Below are positions 1 to 8,216 of a stretch of 64,000 bases of DNA, in pieces. The DNA comes from CAZWSX01 sp964636985 (GTDB lineage Bacteria; Planctomycetota; Planctomycetia; Pirellulales; Pirellulaceae), in assembly GCA_964636985.1 (NCBI GenBank), contig CAZWSX010000021.1:1-64000 (forward strand), in the 5' to 3' direction. Both the position numbers and the translations under genes were made by a program. How positions within the stretch are numbered: the stretch's first letter is position 1; each line of letters begins with the position of its first letter. The notes beneath the pieces were generated by a model. The model made no database searches. It had not been told where the DNA came from and was given only the letters and a program-made list of their open reading frames with translations.

Positions 1-75
1 TCGGGGTGAAAGGATTTGAACCTTCGACCTCTTGGTCCCGAACCAAGCGCTCTAGCCAGGCTGAGCCACACCCCG
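1..75 (-). tRNA. tRNA-Pro (anticodon CGG)
   Basis: Read on the minus strand this folds as a complete cloverleaf: a 7-bp acceptor stem (CGGGGTG with CACCCCG), D arm GCTC/GAGC, anticodon stem CTTGG/CCAAG with loop TTCGGGA, and a T arm carrying TTCAAAT between GAAGG and CCTTT. Positions 34-36 of the loop are CGG, which decodes the proline codon CCG. Base 1 of the window is the discriminator (A on the RNA), so any encoded CCA would lie outside the window. Confidence 0.95.
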
Positions 76-228
76 GGTGAATCGGTATTCTCGTCTCCAA
101 GCGTTTTTGGGTCAATGTGGGATCGAGCGGGCATTTTGCCTCTCTTTCCCGGTTTGTTTTGTGCTGTTGCTGTTCTTAGTTAGGACGTATTGCCGGTGTT
201 GGTGGTTCGCGCCGTGCAAGCGACTCGG

Positions 229-972
229 CTAGAAGTCCAGGATCATTCCGTCGGTCGCGACTTCGGTTCTTGGGAAGATCGCGCGCGCTGCTGCCGAGTT
301 GATGGGGTCGAGCAGTGGCGACCGGGGGTCGACGTGGATCAGAACCAGTCGCTCCACGCTGGCTGCCTTCGCCGCTTCGGCGGCTTGCGAGGTGCAACTG
401 TGGCCGGTCTTTTCGGCGAATGCTTCGGCGCCGTCGGCGAAGTTCGCTTCGTGCAACAACAGCTTGACGCCGCGGATCTTTTCGATGTAGTGGGAACTCG
501 CGCCCCGGCTCGAGGTGTCGGTCACGTAAGCCATGGAGTGGCCCGGCCACTCGAGTCGGAAGCCGAGACACTCACCCGGATGCGTTAGTGGGAACGTGGT
601 GAGCGTTCCTCCTTCGGCCAATGGCGCGCTATCGCCTAGGACGCACCATTCGACGGCAAGCGGCACGGGAAAAATCTCGGACGCGAAAAGGTGCGAGCGG
701 ACCGCGTTCAACGTCTTCGCTGAACCATGCACACGGACCGATTCCATCTCGCGCTTGTAAAGCACGTCGAGCAAAAACGTCAGCCCGACGATGTGATCGA
801 GATGGGCATGCGTCAAGAAGATATTGAGACGCTTGTCGAGCGGTTGATCGATCAGCCGGAACGTTGCGGTCCCGGCGTCGAGCAAAATACCTGCCTCGGG
901 CAACCAATAGCACGCCGTGTGACGGCGTTCGTTGGGATGGTAGCCCGTCGTCCCGAGACAGTGGAGTTTCAT
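229..972 (-). CDS. MBL-fold metallo-hydrolase, RNase Z/ElaC-like
   Basis: This is a 247-residue metallo-beta-lactamase-fold protein. The diagnostic metal site HAHLDH is at residues 55-60. Further likely ligands follow: a His in PLTHPGE near residue 130, an Asp in YVTDTS near residue 152 and a His in LIHVDP near residue 213. The N-terminus MKLHCLGTTGYHPN resembles the first strand of RNase Z-like and phosphodiesterase-like members, but the protein is shorter than tRNase Z and I see no exosite arm. It is probably a soluble cytoplasmic hydrolase or phosphodiesterase; the substrate cannot be read from sequence. It ends about 150 bp from the tRNA and starts 87 bp downstream of the VWA gene on the same strand, so the two may be co-transcribed. 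Confidence 0.85.
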   Translation of the reverse strand: MKLHCLGTTGYHPNERRHTACYWLPEAGILLDAGTATFRLIDQPLDKRLNIFLTHAHLDHIVGLTFLLDVLYKREMESVRVHGSAKTLNAVRSHLFASEIFPVPLAVEWCVLGDSAPLAEGGTLTTFPLTHPGECLGFRLEWPGHSMAYVTDTSSRGASSHYIEKIRGVKLLLHEANFADGAEAFAEKTGHSCTSQAAEAAKAASVERLVLIHVDPRSPLLDPINSAAARAIFPRTEVATDGMILDF

Positions 973-1059
973 AGGCAGTGCGAATCAGCGGGCCGCCGCG
1001 GTTTCGTCAACGCAGCTACGGCATGTTTCTTGGTGGCGCCGTCCTTGGCAATGCCGTCC

Positions 1060-2301
1060 CTACTTTTCAGTCAACTTGAGGGCTTCCACAACCTTGTCAC
1101 GATGGCGACTGCCGAACACCAAAACCATCAATTGAGTCATGATCTGCTTGTTGTCGGTGGTGAGGAAGGCCTCGCCTCCGCCTGCATTGGCGATCGCGTA
1201 AAACTCCGGCATGGGAGTCGACGAACGGCAGGTCACGGTGCTGACAATCCCTTTTTGCGTTTCGCGGAAGCTGGTGGCGATCGATTCGCAGAACTTTTGC
1301 TTTTCGCGGTGAGGAGGGGCGTCGCCGAAAATCAGAATCACCTTGCGAGCTTGCGGCGTGAACGCGTTGTTGGTCATGGTCCATTCCATGCCCTTGTCGA
1401 CCGCTTCCGGCAAGTCGCCACCGGCGTCGGCTTCCACGTCATACAGGAACTTTTGAATCTGCTGAATGTTGTTGGTGAGTGGAATCCCTTTGGCGACGTA
1501 TTCATCCCCTTCGTCGCGATAGGTCGTCAGGCCAATCCGCGTTTTAGGAACGAGCCGCATCAGCGCGGTGCCGATGCGTTCGATCTGGCGTTTGACCTGG
1601 TCGATTTCGCCGCTCATACTCCCGGTGCTGTCGAAGACGATCACGATGTCGAGACCGTTCCTCCGCAGTTGTTGAACCAGGCCTTCGAAATTCGTGCCGC
1701 CACTACCACCACCGCCTGGTCCACCAGGTCCGCCGTCTCCGCCACCGCCACCTCCTTCACCGCCTCCGCCGCCGAAGCCCGTACCAGACTCGAAACCTGT
1801 AGGATCGCCCGCACCGATCGATGGCGCGCTGGTGGCAGCGACAACGTTGTCGGAGGGACCGTCGGAAACCTGCGCCGATGGCGCAGCGACATCCACTTCC
1901 AGCTCAGCGCCTAGCGCGCTGGGAGCCGAGTTCGCCGAGTGCAAAGAGGTATCAATATCGCCAATCGAGCCTGGGTCCAAGTTTTCGAGGCCCAAGCGCC
2001 CGATGCCGATCTCCAGACCGGAACCGATGCCCGGTCGGCCATCGCCACTTAGGAGCGCTCCACCGAGAAACGCAAAGATCAGCAGCGCGACCATGTGGAT
2101 GACAGTCGACGCCAGAAACGACAACGATTGGTCGACAAGATCGCGAGCGGTCCAAGGTTCATCGACGGGACCTTCGTCCAGTTGATCGGCAGCGCGCGGC
2201 AACGGCACCGTCCCATGGCAATGCGGACATTGCCCTTGGGTACCAAGTTGTTCCTTGGTGATGACGATTGACCGGCCGCAGTGAACGCACGAGATTCGCA
2301 T
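1060..2301 (-). CDS. Zinc-ribbon, membrane-anchored VWA-domain protein
   Basis: A 413-residue protein with four parts. A zinc ribbon is formed by CVHC (5-8) and CPHC (25-28). One membrane segment spans about 62-84. A low-complexity linker includes an almost pure glycine stretch at about 173-202. A C-terminal von Willebrand factor A domain begins near 218, with the MIDAS motif DSTGSMS at 224-230, so metal-dependent protein binding is plausible. The layout suggests a cytoplasmic ribbon and an external VWA domain on a flexible hinge. Similar ribbon/TM/VWA proteins are common in planctomycetes without a defined role. A second TM-hinge-VWA protein without the ribbon lies at the other end of this window. 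Confidence 0.85.
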   Translation of the reverse strand: MRISCVHCGRSIVITKEQLGTQGQCPHCHGTVPLPRAADQLDEGPVDEPWTARDLVDQSLSFLASTVIHMVALLIFAFLGGALLSGDGRPGIGSGLEIGIGRLGLENLDPGSIGDIDTSLHSANSAPSALGAELEVDVAAPSAQVSDGPSDNVVAATSAPSIGAGDPTGFESGTGFGGGGGEGGGGGGDGGPGGPGGGGSGGTNFEGLVQQLRRNGLDIVIVFDSTGSMSGEIDQVKRQIERIGTALMRLVPKTRIGLTTYRDEGDEYVAKGIPLTNNIQQIQKFLYDVEADAGGDLPEAVDKGMEWTMTNNAFTPQARKVILIFGDAPPHREKQKFCESIATSFRETQKGIVSTVTCRSSTPMPEFYAIANAGGGEAFLTTDNKQIMTQLMVLVFGSRHRDKVVEALKLTEK

Positions 2302-2458
2302 GACGGCACCTTCATTCCAGTGGCCCGCCGCAGTGCCCTGAACCGCCGCGGACCTCCTTATCTTAGCACGAAGGAACTATCGGGGGAAAATTGGAAATTT
2401 CCCTATAAAATCCGCCCGAAATGCGCAAATGCCGAAATCGCCATTTAGGCGAGATACA

Positions 2459-3391
2459 TTACGACCGGGCGCTGGCGATGAGCTCTGTCGCCCCTTGAGC
2501 TAGCAGCATTTCCGCCACGTGCTGGCCGAGGGTGCTCGCAACCTCGATGGTGGGCATCCCTTTTCCGCTCGCGGCCGAGGCCTGAATCCGCCGCTCGCCG
2601 TTGCCGCTAAGCACCACCGCGTCGAGTTGCAGCGTGCCGTCCTCGAGCAACCTTCCCCACGCTCCGACCGGAGCCAAGCACCCCGCACGCAACGTAAATA
2701 AAAGCGTTCGTTCGGCCGCCACCGACAACATGCTGGGCACATCGTTCAGCGGGGCAATCGCTGCTTGGGTGGTGGCATCGTCGGCCCGCGTTTCCAGGCC
2801 CAGCGCGCCTTGACCAACCGCCGGCAACATTTGCGATTTAGGCAGAATGGCAGCGATACGCTCGGCCCAACCCAATCGTCGCAATCCGGCTTCGGCCAAC
2901 ACAATCGCTTCGTATTGCCCCTCGTCGAGTTTTCGCAATCGTGTATCGAGGTTGCCGCGAATATCCTCGATCACTAAGTCCGGCCGCACGTACAAGATCT
3001 GCGCTTTGCGACGGAGGCTCCCCGTTCCAATGCGTGCTTTTTCCGGCAATTCTTGTAGCGAATTGGCTCTCGACGAGATCAGGCAGTCACCGACTTCTTC
3101 TCGCGGCGGAACCGCCGCCAGCGTCAGACCTTCGACCGGCGCCGTGGGCAGGTCTTTCAAACTGTGAACAGCCAGGTCAATCTCGTTCGCAAGTAACGCG
3201 CGTTGGATCTCTTTGGTGAACAGCCCCTGGCCGCCGATCTGAGCGAGCGAACCACTCGTCACATCGCCTGTCGTCGAAATGTGAATCAGTTCGACTTCGA
3301 TTCCCCGAGCCTTGAGCGCGTCGGCCACCCACTGCGCTTGCCAGCGGGCAAGAGCGCTCGAACGGGTTCCAAGACGAATCGGTCGCGACAT
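2459..3391 (-). CDS. hemC: Hydroxymethylbilane synthase (porphobilinogen deaminase)
   Basis: This 310-residue protein matches the family along its full length. The N-terminus has the RLGTRSSALARWQ motif. HSLKDLPT at 76-83 contains the catalytic Asp80. GTGSLRRKAQ and DIRGNLDTRL form the substrate and cofactor loop, and RAGCLAPVGAWG places the dipyrromethane-binding cysteine at residue 238. The enzyme polymerises four porphobilinogen molecules to hydroxymethylbilane in tetrapyrrole synthesis. No other heme gene adjoins it here, so it looks like a stand-alone transcription unit, divergent from the ECF sigma gene across a 373-bp gap. Confidence 0.97.
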   Translation of the reverse strand: MSRPIRLGTRSSALARWQAQWVADALKARGIEVELIHISTTGDVTSGSLAQIGGQGLFTKEIQRALLANEIDLAVHSLKDLPTAPVEGLTLAAVPPREEVGDCLISSRANSLQELPEKARIGTGSLRRKAQILYVRPDLVIEDIRGNLDTRLRKLDEGQYEAIVLAEAGLRRLGWAERIAAILPKSQMLPAVGQGALGLETRADDATTQAAIAPLNDVPSMLSVAAERTLLFTLRAGCLAPVGAWGRLLEDGTLQLDAVVLSGNGERRIQASAASGKGMPTIEVASTLGQHVAEMLLAQGATELIASARS

Positions 3392-3764
3392 GGTGGGGCG
3401 GTTCCTGCAAACGATTTACGATAGTCTGACGATCCATTTTGGGATAGCGATACAACACGTGCGTGGCCGTTCGTGCGGAACTCCCGTGAAGCACCTATCA
3501 CGATCGCTCGAAGCACCACATCCGGATCAATCCTCACTACAATAGGTGCGGACTGCGGCTGGTTCCTGGCGACTCCTCCCCGGATTCGAGAACGCCCACC
3601 TTTAGGCTACCTGTTTTCGCCATTTCCAGGCCTCCGTCACCTGCTAAAAATGGTGTAAAATCCGCCACAACCAGGCCAGATCGGCCCTATTTTCATGTTT
3701 CTAAGGGGCACGCGGAATAACGCCCGCAGCGATTGCCTCTCTCCTGTGTCGAGGACGTTTTTTC
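3392..3764. other. Intergenic spacer between divergent hemC and ECF sigma genes
   Basis: This 373-bp region must hold promoters for both flanking genes. The only gene-proximal signal I can support is a GAGGA Shine-Dalgarno sequence about 9 bases before the sigma-factor ATG. I see no convincing palindrome, RNA gene or ORF in it. Confidence 0.5.
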
Positions 3765-4523
3765 ATGCCACTCGACGGAATTCCGGATGACGGCGTTCCG
3801 ACGGACAGTGATCCCATCGTGGACAATTCCACGCCTGGGGCCACCGCTCCGACCGGCATGAGCACGCCTTCCTCGAATGGCACGATAGCGAATAGTAGTG
3901 CCGCGGATACCAGTTCGTCAGACAACAGCCCGGATGATTCGCCCGACTCGAATTCCAACTTGAACGGCCCCGTGTTGCCGCTCGATTTGACGCAGCTGGT
4001 CGCGGCGCATCATGGGGCGGTGTATCGCTACGGTTATCGGATGTGCGGCAACGCCTCCGAGGCCGAGGACATTGCCCAACAGACGTTTTTAATAGCCCAC
4101 CAAAAGCTCGACCAACTTCGCGACCACGAGAAAGCCCTTGGCTGGCTCTTGGCAGTCGCTCGGAGTTGCTTCCTTAAGAATCGACGCAAGCGGTTGCCGT
4201 TGAGCGCCGGCGACGTCGATTACGACGTGGAAGCGATCCCCGAACCCACGGTCGACGAAACGGCAGTCGATTCCCAACGTTTGCAAACCGCACTCGGGCG
4301 CATGGCGCTTGAGCCGCGATTGGTTTTGACATTGTTCTACTTCGAGGATTGCTCGTACAAAGAAATCGCCGACAAGCTATCAATCCCCATCGGAACGGTG
4401 ATGAGCCGTCTCTCCCGGGCCAAAGACAAGCTCAAACGCGAACTCCAGCAGCTCGAAGAAGAAGCACAAAAACAACGCCAAAAGGCACAAGAGAACAGCC
4501 TCGCCAACAAGCGCAGCCTTTAA
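3765..4523 (+). CDS. ECF-family RNA polymerase sigma factor with long acidic leader
   Basis: A 252-residue sigma factor. Residues 1-70 are a disordered leader rich in Ser, Asp, Pro and Thr that ordinary ECF factors lack. Region 2 spans about 74-140 and includes the AEDIAQQTFLIAH helix. Region 4 spans about 170-225 and carries CSYKEIADKLSIPIGTVMSRLSRAK, the helix-turn-helix that reads the -35 element. The last 30 residues are a charged, Gln/Glu/Lys-rich tail. The next gene, 93 bp downstream on the same strand, encodes a single-pass membrane protein that is probably its regulator. The ATG is preceded by GAGGA. Assignment as sigma-70 family is secure; the regulon is unknown. Confidence 0.92.
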   Translation: MPLDGIPDDGVPTDSDPIVDNSTPGATAPTGMSTPSSNGTIANSSAADTSSSDNSPDDSPDSNSNLNGPVLPLDLTQLVAAHHGAVYRYGYRMCGNASEAEDIAQQTFLIAHQKLDQLRDHEKALGWLLAVARSCFLKNRRKRLPLSAGDVDYDVEAIPEPTVDETAVDSQRLQTALGRMALEPRLVLTLFYFEDCSYKEIADKLSIPIGTVMSRLSRAKDKLKRELQQLEEEAQKQRQKAQENSLANKRSL

Positions 4524-4616
4524 AAATACAACCCGCCATAACGCGCCCCCGCTAAGCACAGCCCTAATAATTGAAATTGAAGCTCCCTCACAGGGGCACG
4601 TCATGAGGACGATCGG

Positions 4617-5468
4617 ATGGGACCCGACGAAGAACTCAAACAACTGATGGCCGCGGCCCGAGCGGGCGCGAACGATCTCGCGTCGCCGGAGTTCGCGCGC
4701 CTCCGCACGGCCCTCAACACCGATACGGAGTTGGCCGCTCGGTTTCAACGATCGCAAGCGCTCGATGTCGCCATCGCATCGGCCTTTAAGAACATCGAAG
4801 TTCCTAGCGGTTTGGCCGACCGGATTCTGACACAGCTTCGCACCGGCAAAGTGGTCGATGGCGCCGCCGCCGTCGTTGCGGACGATGTGCCCCACGTGTC
4901 ACGTTCGGTCGCCGCAGAAGAAAAGAGTCGCGACCTCTCAAGCCACAGCCTCTCGCGCCGCGGCTGGCTCGCGCTAGCCGGCTTGGGGGCGACTGCCGCC
5001 GCTGTGGCCGTAGTTTCCCGTTCGTTGCAGCCGCCTCCTGCTCCAAAGACCGTCACTCGGTCCGAACTTGCATCGCGCGTCGATCAATGGTTGTCGAAGG
5101 ATTGGCAAGCGACTACCTGGAACGACGACGTGTCGGCGGCCAAAGTCGGCAAGACGCCTGTTCGCATCGACAATGCGCTCTCGGTAAAGCCGCGTCGCTG
5201 GCAAGCGATGTCGGACGCTCAAGGACAGGTAATCGTTTTCGATCTCGCCGCTGCCGATAAGGCCGCCGCGATGCTGTTCATGGTGCCGACAAACGCCACC
5301 TATCAGGTCGCAGCCTATCCCGACCTTCCGATGCCCAAGCTCGACACCTCAGGCGGACTAGCCACCTCGGCATGGCAGCGCGATGGCTACGTGCACGTCC
5401 TGGCCGTCGATCAGACGGGCCAGAATCTCGACGACTTCATCAATCCCAACCGCTTGGCACTTGCGTAA
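4617..5468 (+). CDS. Probable membrane anti-sigma/regulatory partner of the upstream ECF factor
   Basis: A 283-residue protein with a helical, charged N-terminal part (about 1-100), one membrane segment at about 115-137 (LALAGLGATAAAVAVVS) and an extracytoplasmic C-terminal domain of about 140 residues. That N-in, C-out layout and its position just after an ECF sigma gene suggest an anti-sigma factor. However, I cannot find the HxxxCxxC zinc motif of ZAS-type anti-sigma factors, so the assignment rests on context and topology. The ATG at 4617 has GAGGA about 8 bases upstream. The gene ends 9 bp before a REP-like hairpin. Confidence 0.65.
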   Translation: MGPDEELKQLMAAARAGANDLASPEFARLRTALNTDTELAARFQRSQALDVAIASAFKNIEVPSGLADRILTQLRTGKVVDGAAAVVADDVPHVSRSVAAEEKSRDLSSHSLSRRGWLALAGLGATAAAVAVVSRSLQPPPAPKTVTRSELASRVDQWLSKDWQATTWNDDVSAAKVGKTPVRIDNALSVKPRRWQAMSDAQGQVIVFDLAAADKAAAMLFMVPTNATYQVAAYPDLPMPKLDTSGGLATSAWQRDGYVHVLAVDQTGQNLDDFINPNRLALA

Positions 5469-5477
5469 GAGAAAAAA

Positions 5478-5676
5478 GTAGGACGGACAATCCTGTCCGT
5501 CAGTGGTTGGGGTCTCTTTATAGAAGCGGCAAAAATCAAAAAAAAGACAGATTGCTGACAGACCTTCACAAATCAAAAATCAGCAATCATCAATCGATTA
5601 ATCAACTAGTCGAATTCAGCTGCGAAGCACTCTTCAGCAATTGCTCAACTTCGACGGACAGGATTGTCCATCCTAC
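5478..5676. repeat. Inverted pair of GTAG-hairpin repeats (REP family 2)
   Basis: The left end is GTAG followed by GACGGACA-ATCC-TGTCCGTC (5478-5501). The right end, 5653-5676, is the inverted form: GACGGACA-GGAT-TGTCCATC followed by CTAC. The element thus has two 8-bp hairpins, each preceded by GTAG on its own strand. Between them, 5564-5603 is an inverted copy of the AT-rich 40-bp repeat seen again at 47073-47112. Single hairpins of the same family occur at 13239, 47005 and 47611. The element fills the gap between convergent genes. Confidence 0.8.
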
Positions 5677-5730
5677 TTTCTTGCCTGCTCCGGGTCTCCG
5701 CGGTGAATTCGTTCCTAAGCCACAACTCTC

Positions 5731-6270
5731 TTACGCCACAAAAGCCAAGTAGTAAAAGATCCACCCCGTCACGGCCGTTCCTACCATGCCGATGGTGGCC
5801 AGCCATGAGAACTTCTTGTGCGAATGCGAATGTTCGTTGGGCTTTGGCGGCGATGGGAACTTAACGAGCGCACGATAGATTACAAACGCCCACAACAACG
5901 CCGTCGGGATCGCAAAGCACAGGTGAATGAACAAGCTGATCCCCACCGGGCTGGTCCAATCGAGGCCCCCCTCAGGCGAGACTCTTCGAAAGTAAGGCGA
6001 CGCGGCCGCGCGGTGGTACCAGCCCGAAACGCGCATATCGACTTCGAACGCGATCACCGCGATCAAGAGCACCGTCCCCAAGATCAGCTGTACGGCCTTG
6101 TGCAGCCCCCACTGGCCGCGCTTGGCGAGTTGAATACTGACGAAGAGCAGTGGGACCACCGCGAACATCGCGACGAACACGACGTCGAGCATCAGCGAGC
6201 CACGGCTGGGCACGATGAACCGCAAGAAACCTTCGATACCCGCCAAATCGGTGGGGTTAGCCCCATCCAT
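5731..6270 (-). CDS. DUF420 family integral membrane protein
   Basis: A 179-residue protein with four or five hydrophobic segments: about 27-45, 58-76, 108-130 and 155-175 from the chosen start. The second part contains conserved-looking His residues and a cytosolic linker HSHSHKK. It resembles the DUF420 family, small membrane proteins often found near cytochrome oxidase genes and thought to help in their assembly. No oxidase genes are in this window, so the role is unproven. I chose the ATG at 6270 rather than the earlier in-frame start because AAGGTG lies 5 bases upstream of it. Confidence 0.75.
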   Translation of the reverse strand: MDGANPTDLAGIEGFLRFIVPSRGSLMLDVVFVAMFAVVPLLFVSIQLAKRGQWGLHKAVQLILGTVLLIAVIAFEVDMRVSGWYHRAAASPYFRRVSPEGGLDWTSPVGISLFIHLCFAIPTALLWAFVIYRALVKFPSPPKPNEHSHSHKKFSWLATIGMVGTAVTGWIFYYLAFVA

Positions 6271-6430
6271 ATCGCACCTTGTTCGCATTAGTTACCGCGG
6301 CCGCCGGCCGCATTGGGCTCTTATGGTAACGCAACCGATCGATATCGAGAATGCTCGCTTCCCTTAAGACGGCCACTTATATTGCAGTGGACCCGACGCA
6401 ATTACGGGCCTTATCTGACGGGGCAGCGCC

Positions 6431-8215
6431 ATGGAATCTGCCGACAAACCGGGCTGGCACGCGCGGCAACTCTTTTCAATCGATCATTTGCTGTTGCTGC
6501 TGTTGGCCGCGCAGATCGCTTGGTTTACTGCTCAGAAATCCGGATGGTATGCGGGTACGTTTCCCAAGGGCTGGATGGAAGTGATCGCTCTCGGCATCTT
6601 GTGCCTGGCGCTATCGCTCGTGGCGATGTTCGTAGCCGTTCGGTGGTTGTTTGTGTTCTTGGGATGGCGTCCTCACCGCGAGATGCGCCAATACCGGATG
6701 CAGACCGCGTTCCTTTGCGTGGCCGTGGCCGCGATTGTGCTGGCGCAGTTTGCGACATCCATTCAAGTAGCGCAGCGTCAACACGCCGCAGCCGCGGCGC
6801 TTGCCCAGTCTGGCGGAGGGGCACAGGTCCTCGGCACCGACACCAACTACATTCGCCCGCCACAGTGGTTGCTTCACGTGGTAGGAAACGAATTCTTCTA
6901 TCCAATTCGCTATGCCAGTGCACGGAACGATTCGGAACTCGCACACGTTCGCATGCTTACCGAAGTACAAACCTTGAATCTGGATGGCATGGTGCAAAGC
7001 TCGCCCTTTCGCCTTCCGGCTAGATATTCCGATGTCACCGACGCCGGACTTGTGCACCTGCGAGAACTGCCGGAAGTCAGATCGATCTTTTTATCGTCCC
7101 CACATGTGACCGACGTGGGAGCCGAGCATCTCTCTCACCTGCAAAGCCTGACTCACCTCAGGATCGTCGCGACACAAATAGGTGATGCCGGACTCGAGCA
7201 CTTTGGAAACCTGAAGGAGCTGCAGTACTTCTACTTGGGCGGGGAGACGAACGCCGATGCAAACCTGTGGCGCCGCATGCGTCCCATCGCCGATATCAAC
7301 GCCGACGAAGCAATGAAAAAAATGCGTGCGAGAGCCTCATTTCGCTTTGCCTCGGTGGGAATCGATTGGACGGCCCTGGGTCTCGAAAAGAGTGATCCGT
7401 CACAATGGGGTCCGCCGCATGTGAACTCGAATGTGACGGACGCGGGTTTGGCGCATCTTGCCCGAGCCTCGCAGTTGTATTTACTTGAAATTCCCAACGC
7501 CAATGTGACTGGCGAAGGACTGCGCCATCTCCAAGGTCTCAAACGTCTTTACCGGTTGTCGCTTGCCCGGACCCGCACGTCCGACGAAGGTCTTCAGCAC
7601 GTCGCGTCGCTTCGGCAGCTCTCCTCCTTGATCCTAGACGAAACCCCCGTCACCGATGATGGCTTGCCACATTTGCGTTCTCTATCCAGGCTCTTGGGGC
7701 TCTCGCTCTACGGCACTTCGGTAACGGGCACCGGGTTTTCCGGGTGGAGTGAAGAATCCCCGCTCGTTGGACTGGACCTGGGCCGGACCCTAGTGAACGA
7801 CGCTACCATCGTACACCTGCAGCACTTTCGAAAACTTCGCTTGCTGGAGTTGGACGGCACCAAGATCACCGATGAGGGACTTGCGCCTCTGGCGGCGCTA
7901 ACGGCCCTGCAGGAGTTGAGGTTGCCCGGCACGAACGTAACAGGTGAGAGCTTTCGCCATTTCAAAGCGCAGCGTGCGCTATTTCGACTCGACCTGAGCG
8001 AGACCCCATTCGACGAAGCCTACTTAGTCCACCTGCGCGAGCTGCCGGCGCTCCAATCGCTCGATCTAAGCTTTACACCTGTGACCGACGCCGCGATCGT
8101 CCACTTGCGCCGTTTTCCCGTACTGAATCGGCTCAATCTGACTGGAACCAAAGTCACTCGTGCGGGCCTCGTCGCGATTCAGAGTGCGATGCCCGGGTGC
8201 AACATCGATTACTGA
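6431..8215 (+). CDS. Membrane-anchored leucine-rich-repeat protein (paralogue 1)
   Basis: A 594-residue protein. Three hydrophobic segments lie near the N-terminus (about 17-34, 50-77 and 91-110), followed by a 90-residue spacer. About fifteen leucine-rich repeats of 24 residues run from about 200 to the end, built on the pattern VTDAGLxHLxxLxxLxxLxLxxT. This repeat belongs to the cysteine-containing/RNI-like LRR class common in planctomycetes. The LRR solenoid probably lies outside the cytoplasm and mediates protein binding; no partner can be named. It is followed after one base by a second protein of the same design, so the pair looks like a tandem duplication expressed as one operon. Confidence 0.88.
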   Translation: MESADKPGWHARQLFSIDHLLLLLLAAQIAWFTAQKSGWYAGTFPKGWMEVIALGILCLALSLVAMFVAVRWLFVFLGWRPHREMRQYRMQTAFLCVAVAAIVLAQFATSIQVAQRQHAAAAALAQSGGGAQVLGTDTNYIRPPQWLLHVVGNEFFYPIRYASARNDSELAHVRMLTEVQTLNLDGMVQSSPFRLPARYSDVTDAGLVHLRELPEVRSIFLSSPHVTDVGAEHLSHLQSLTHLRIVATQIGDAGLEHFGNLKELQYFYLGGETNADANLWRRMRPIADINADEAMKKMRARASFRFASVGIDWTALGLEKSDPSQWGPPHVNSNVTDAGLAHLARASQLYLLEIPNANVTGEGLRHLQGLKRLYRLSLARTRTSDEGLQHVASLRQLSSLILDETPVTDDGLPHLRSLSRLLGLSLYGTSVTGTGFSGWSEESPLVGLDLGRTLVNDATIVHLQHFRKLRLLELDGTKITDEGLAPLAALTALQELRLPGTNVTGESFRHFKAQRALFRLDLSETPFDEAYLVHLRELPALQSLDLSFTPVTDAAIVHLRRFPVLNRLNLTGTKVTRAGLVAIQSAMPGCNIDY

Positions 8216-8216
8216 A

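Noticed and set aside
727..1914. A 395-codon plus-strand frame across the MBL and VWA genes
   Set aside because: It spans two real genes and their gap on the opposite strand and has no conserved motif.
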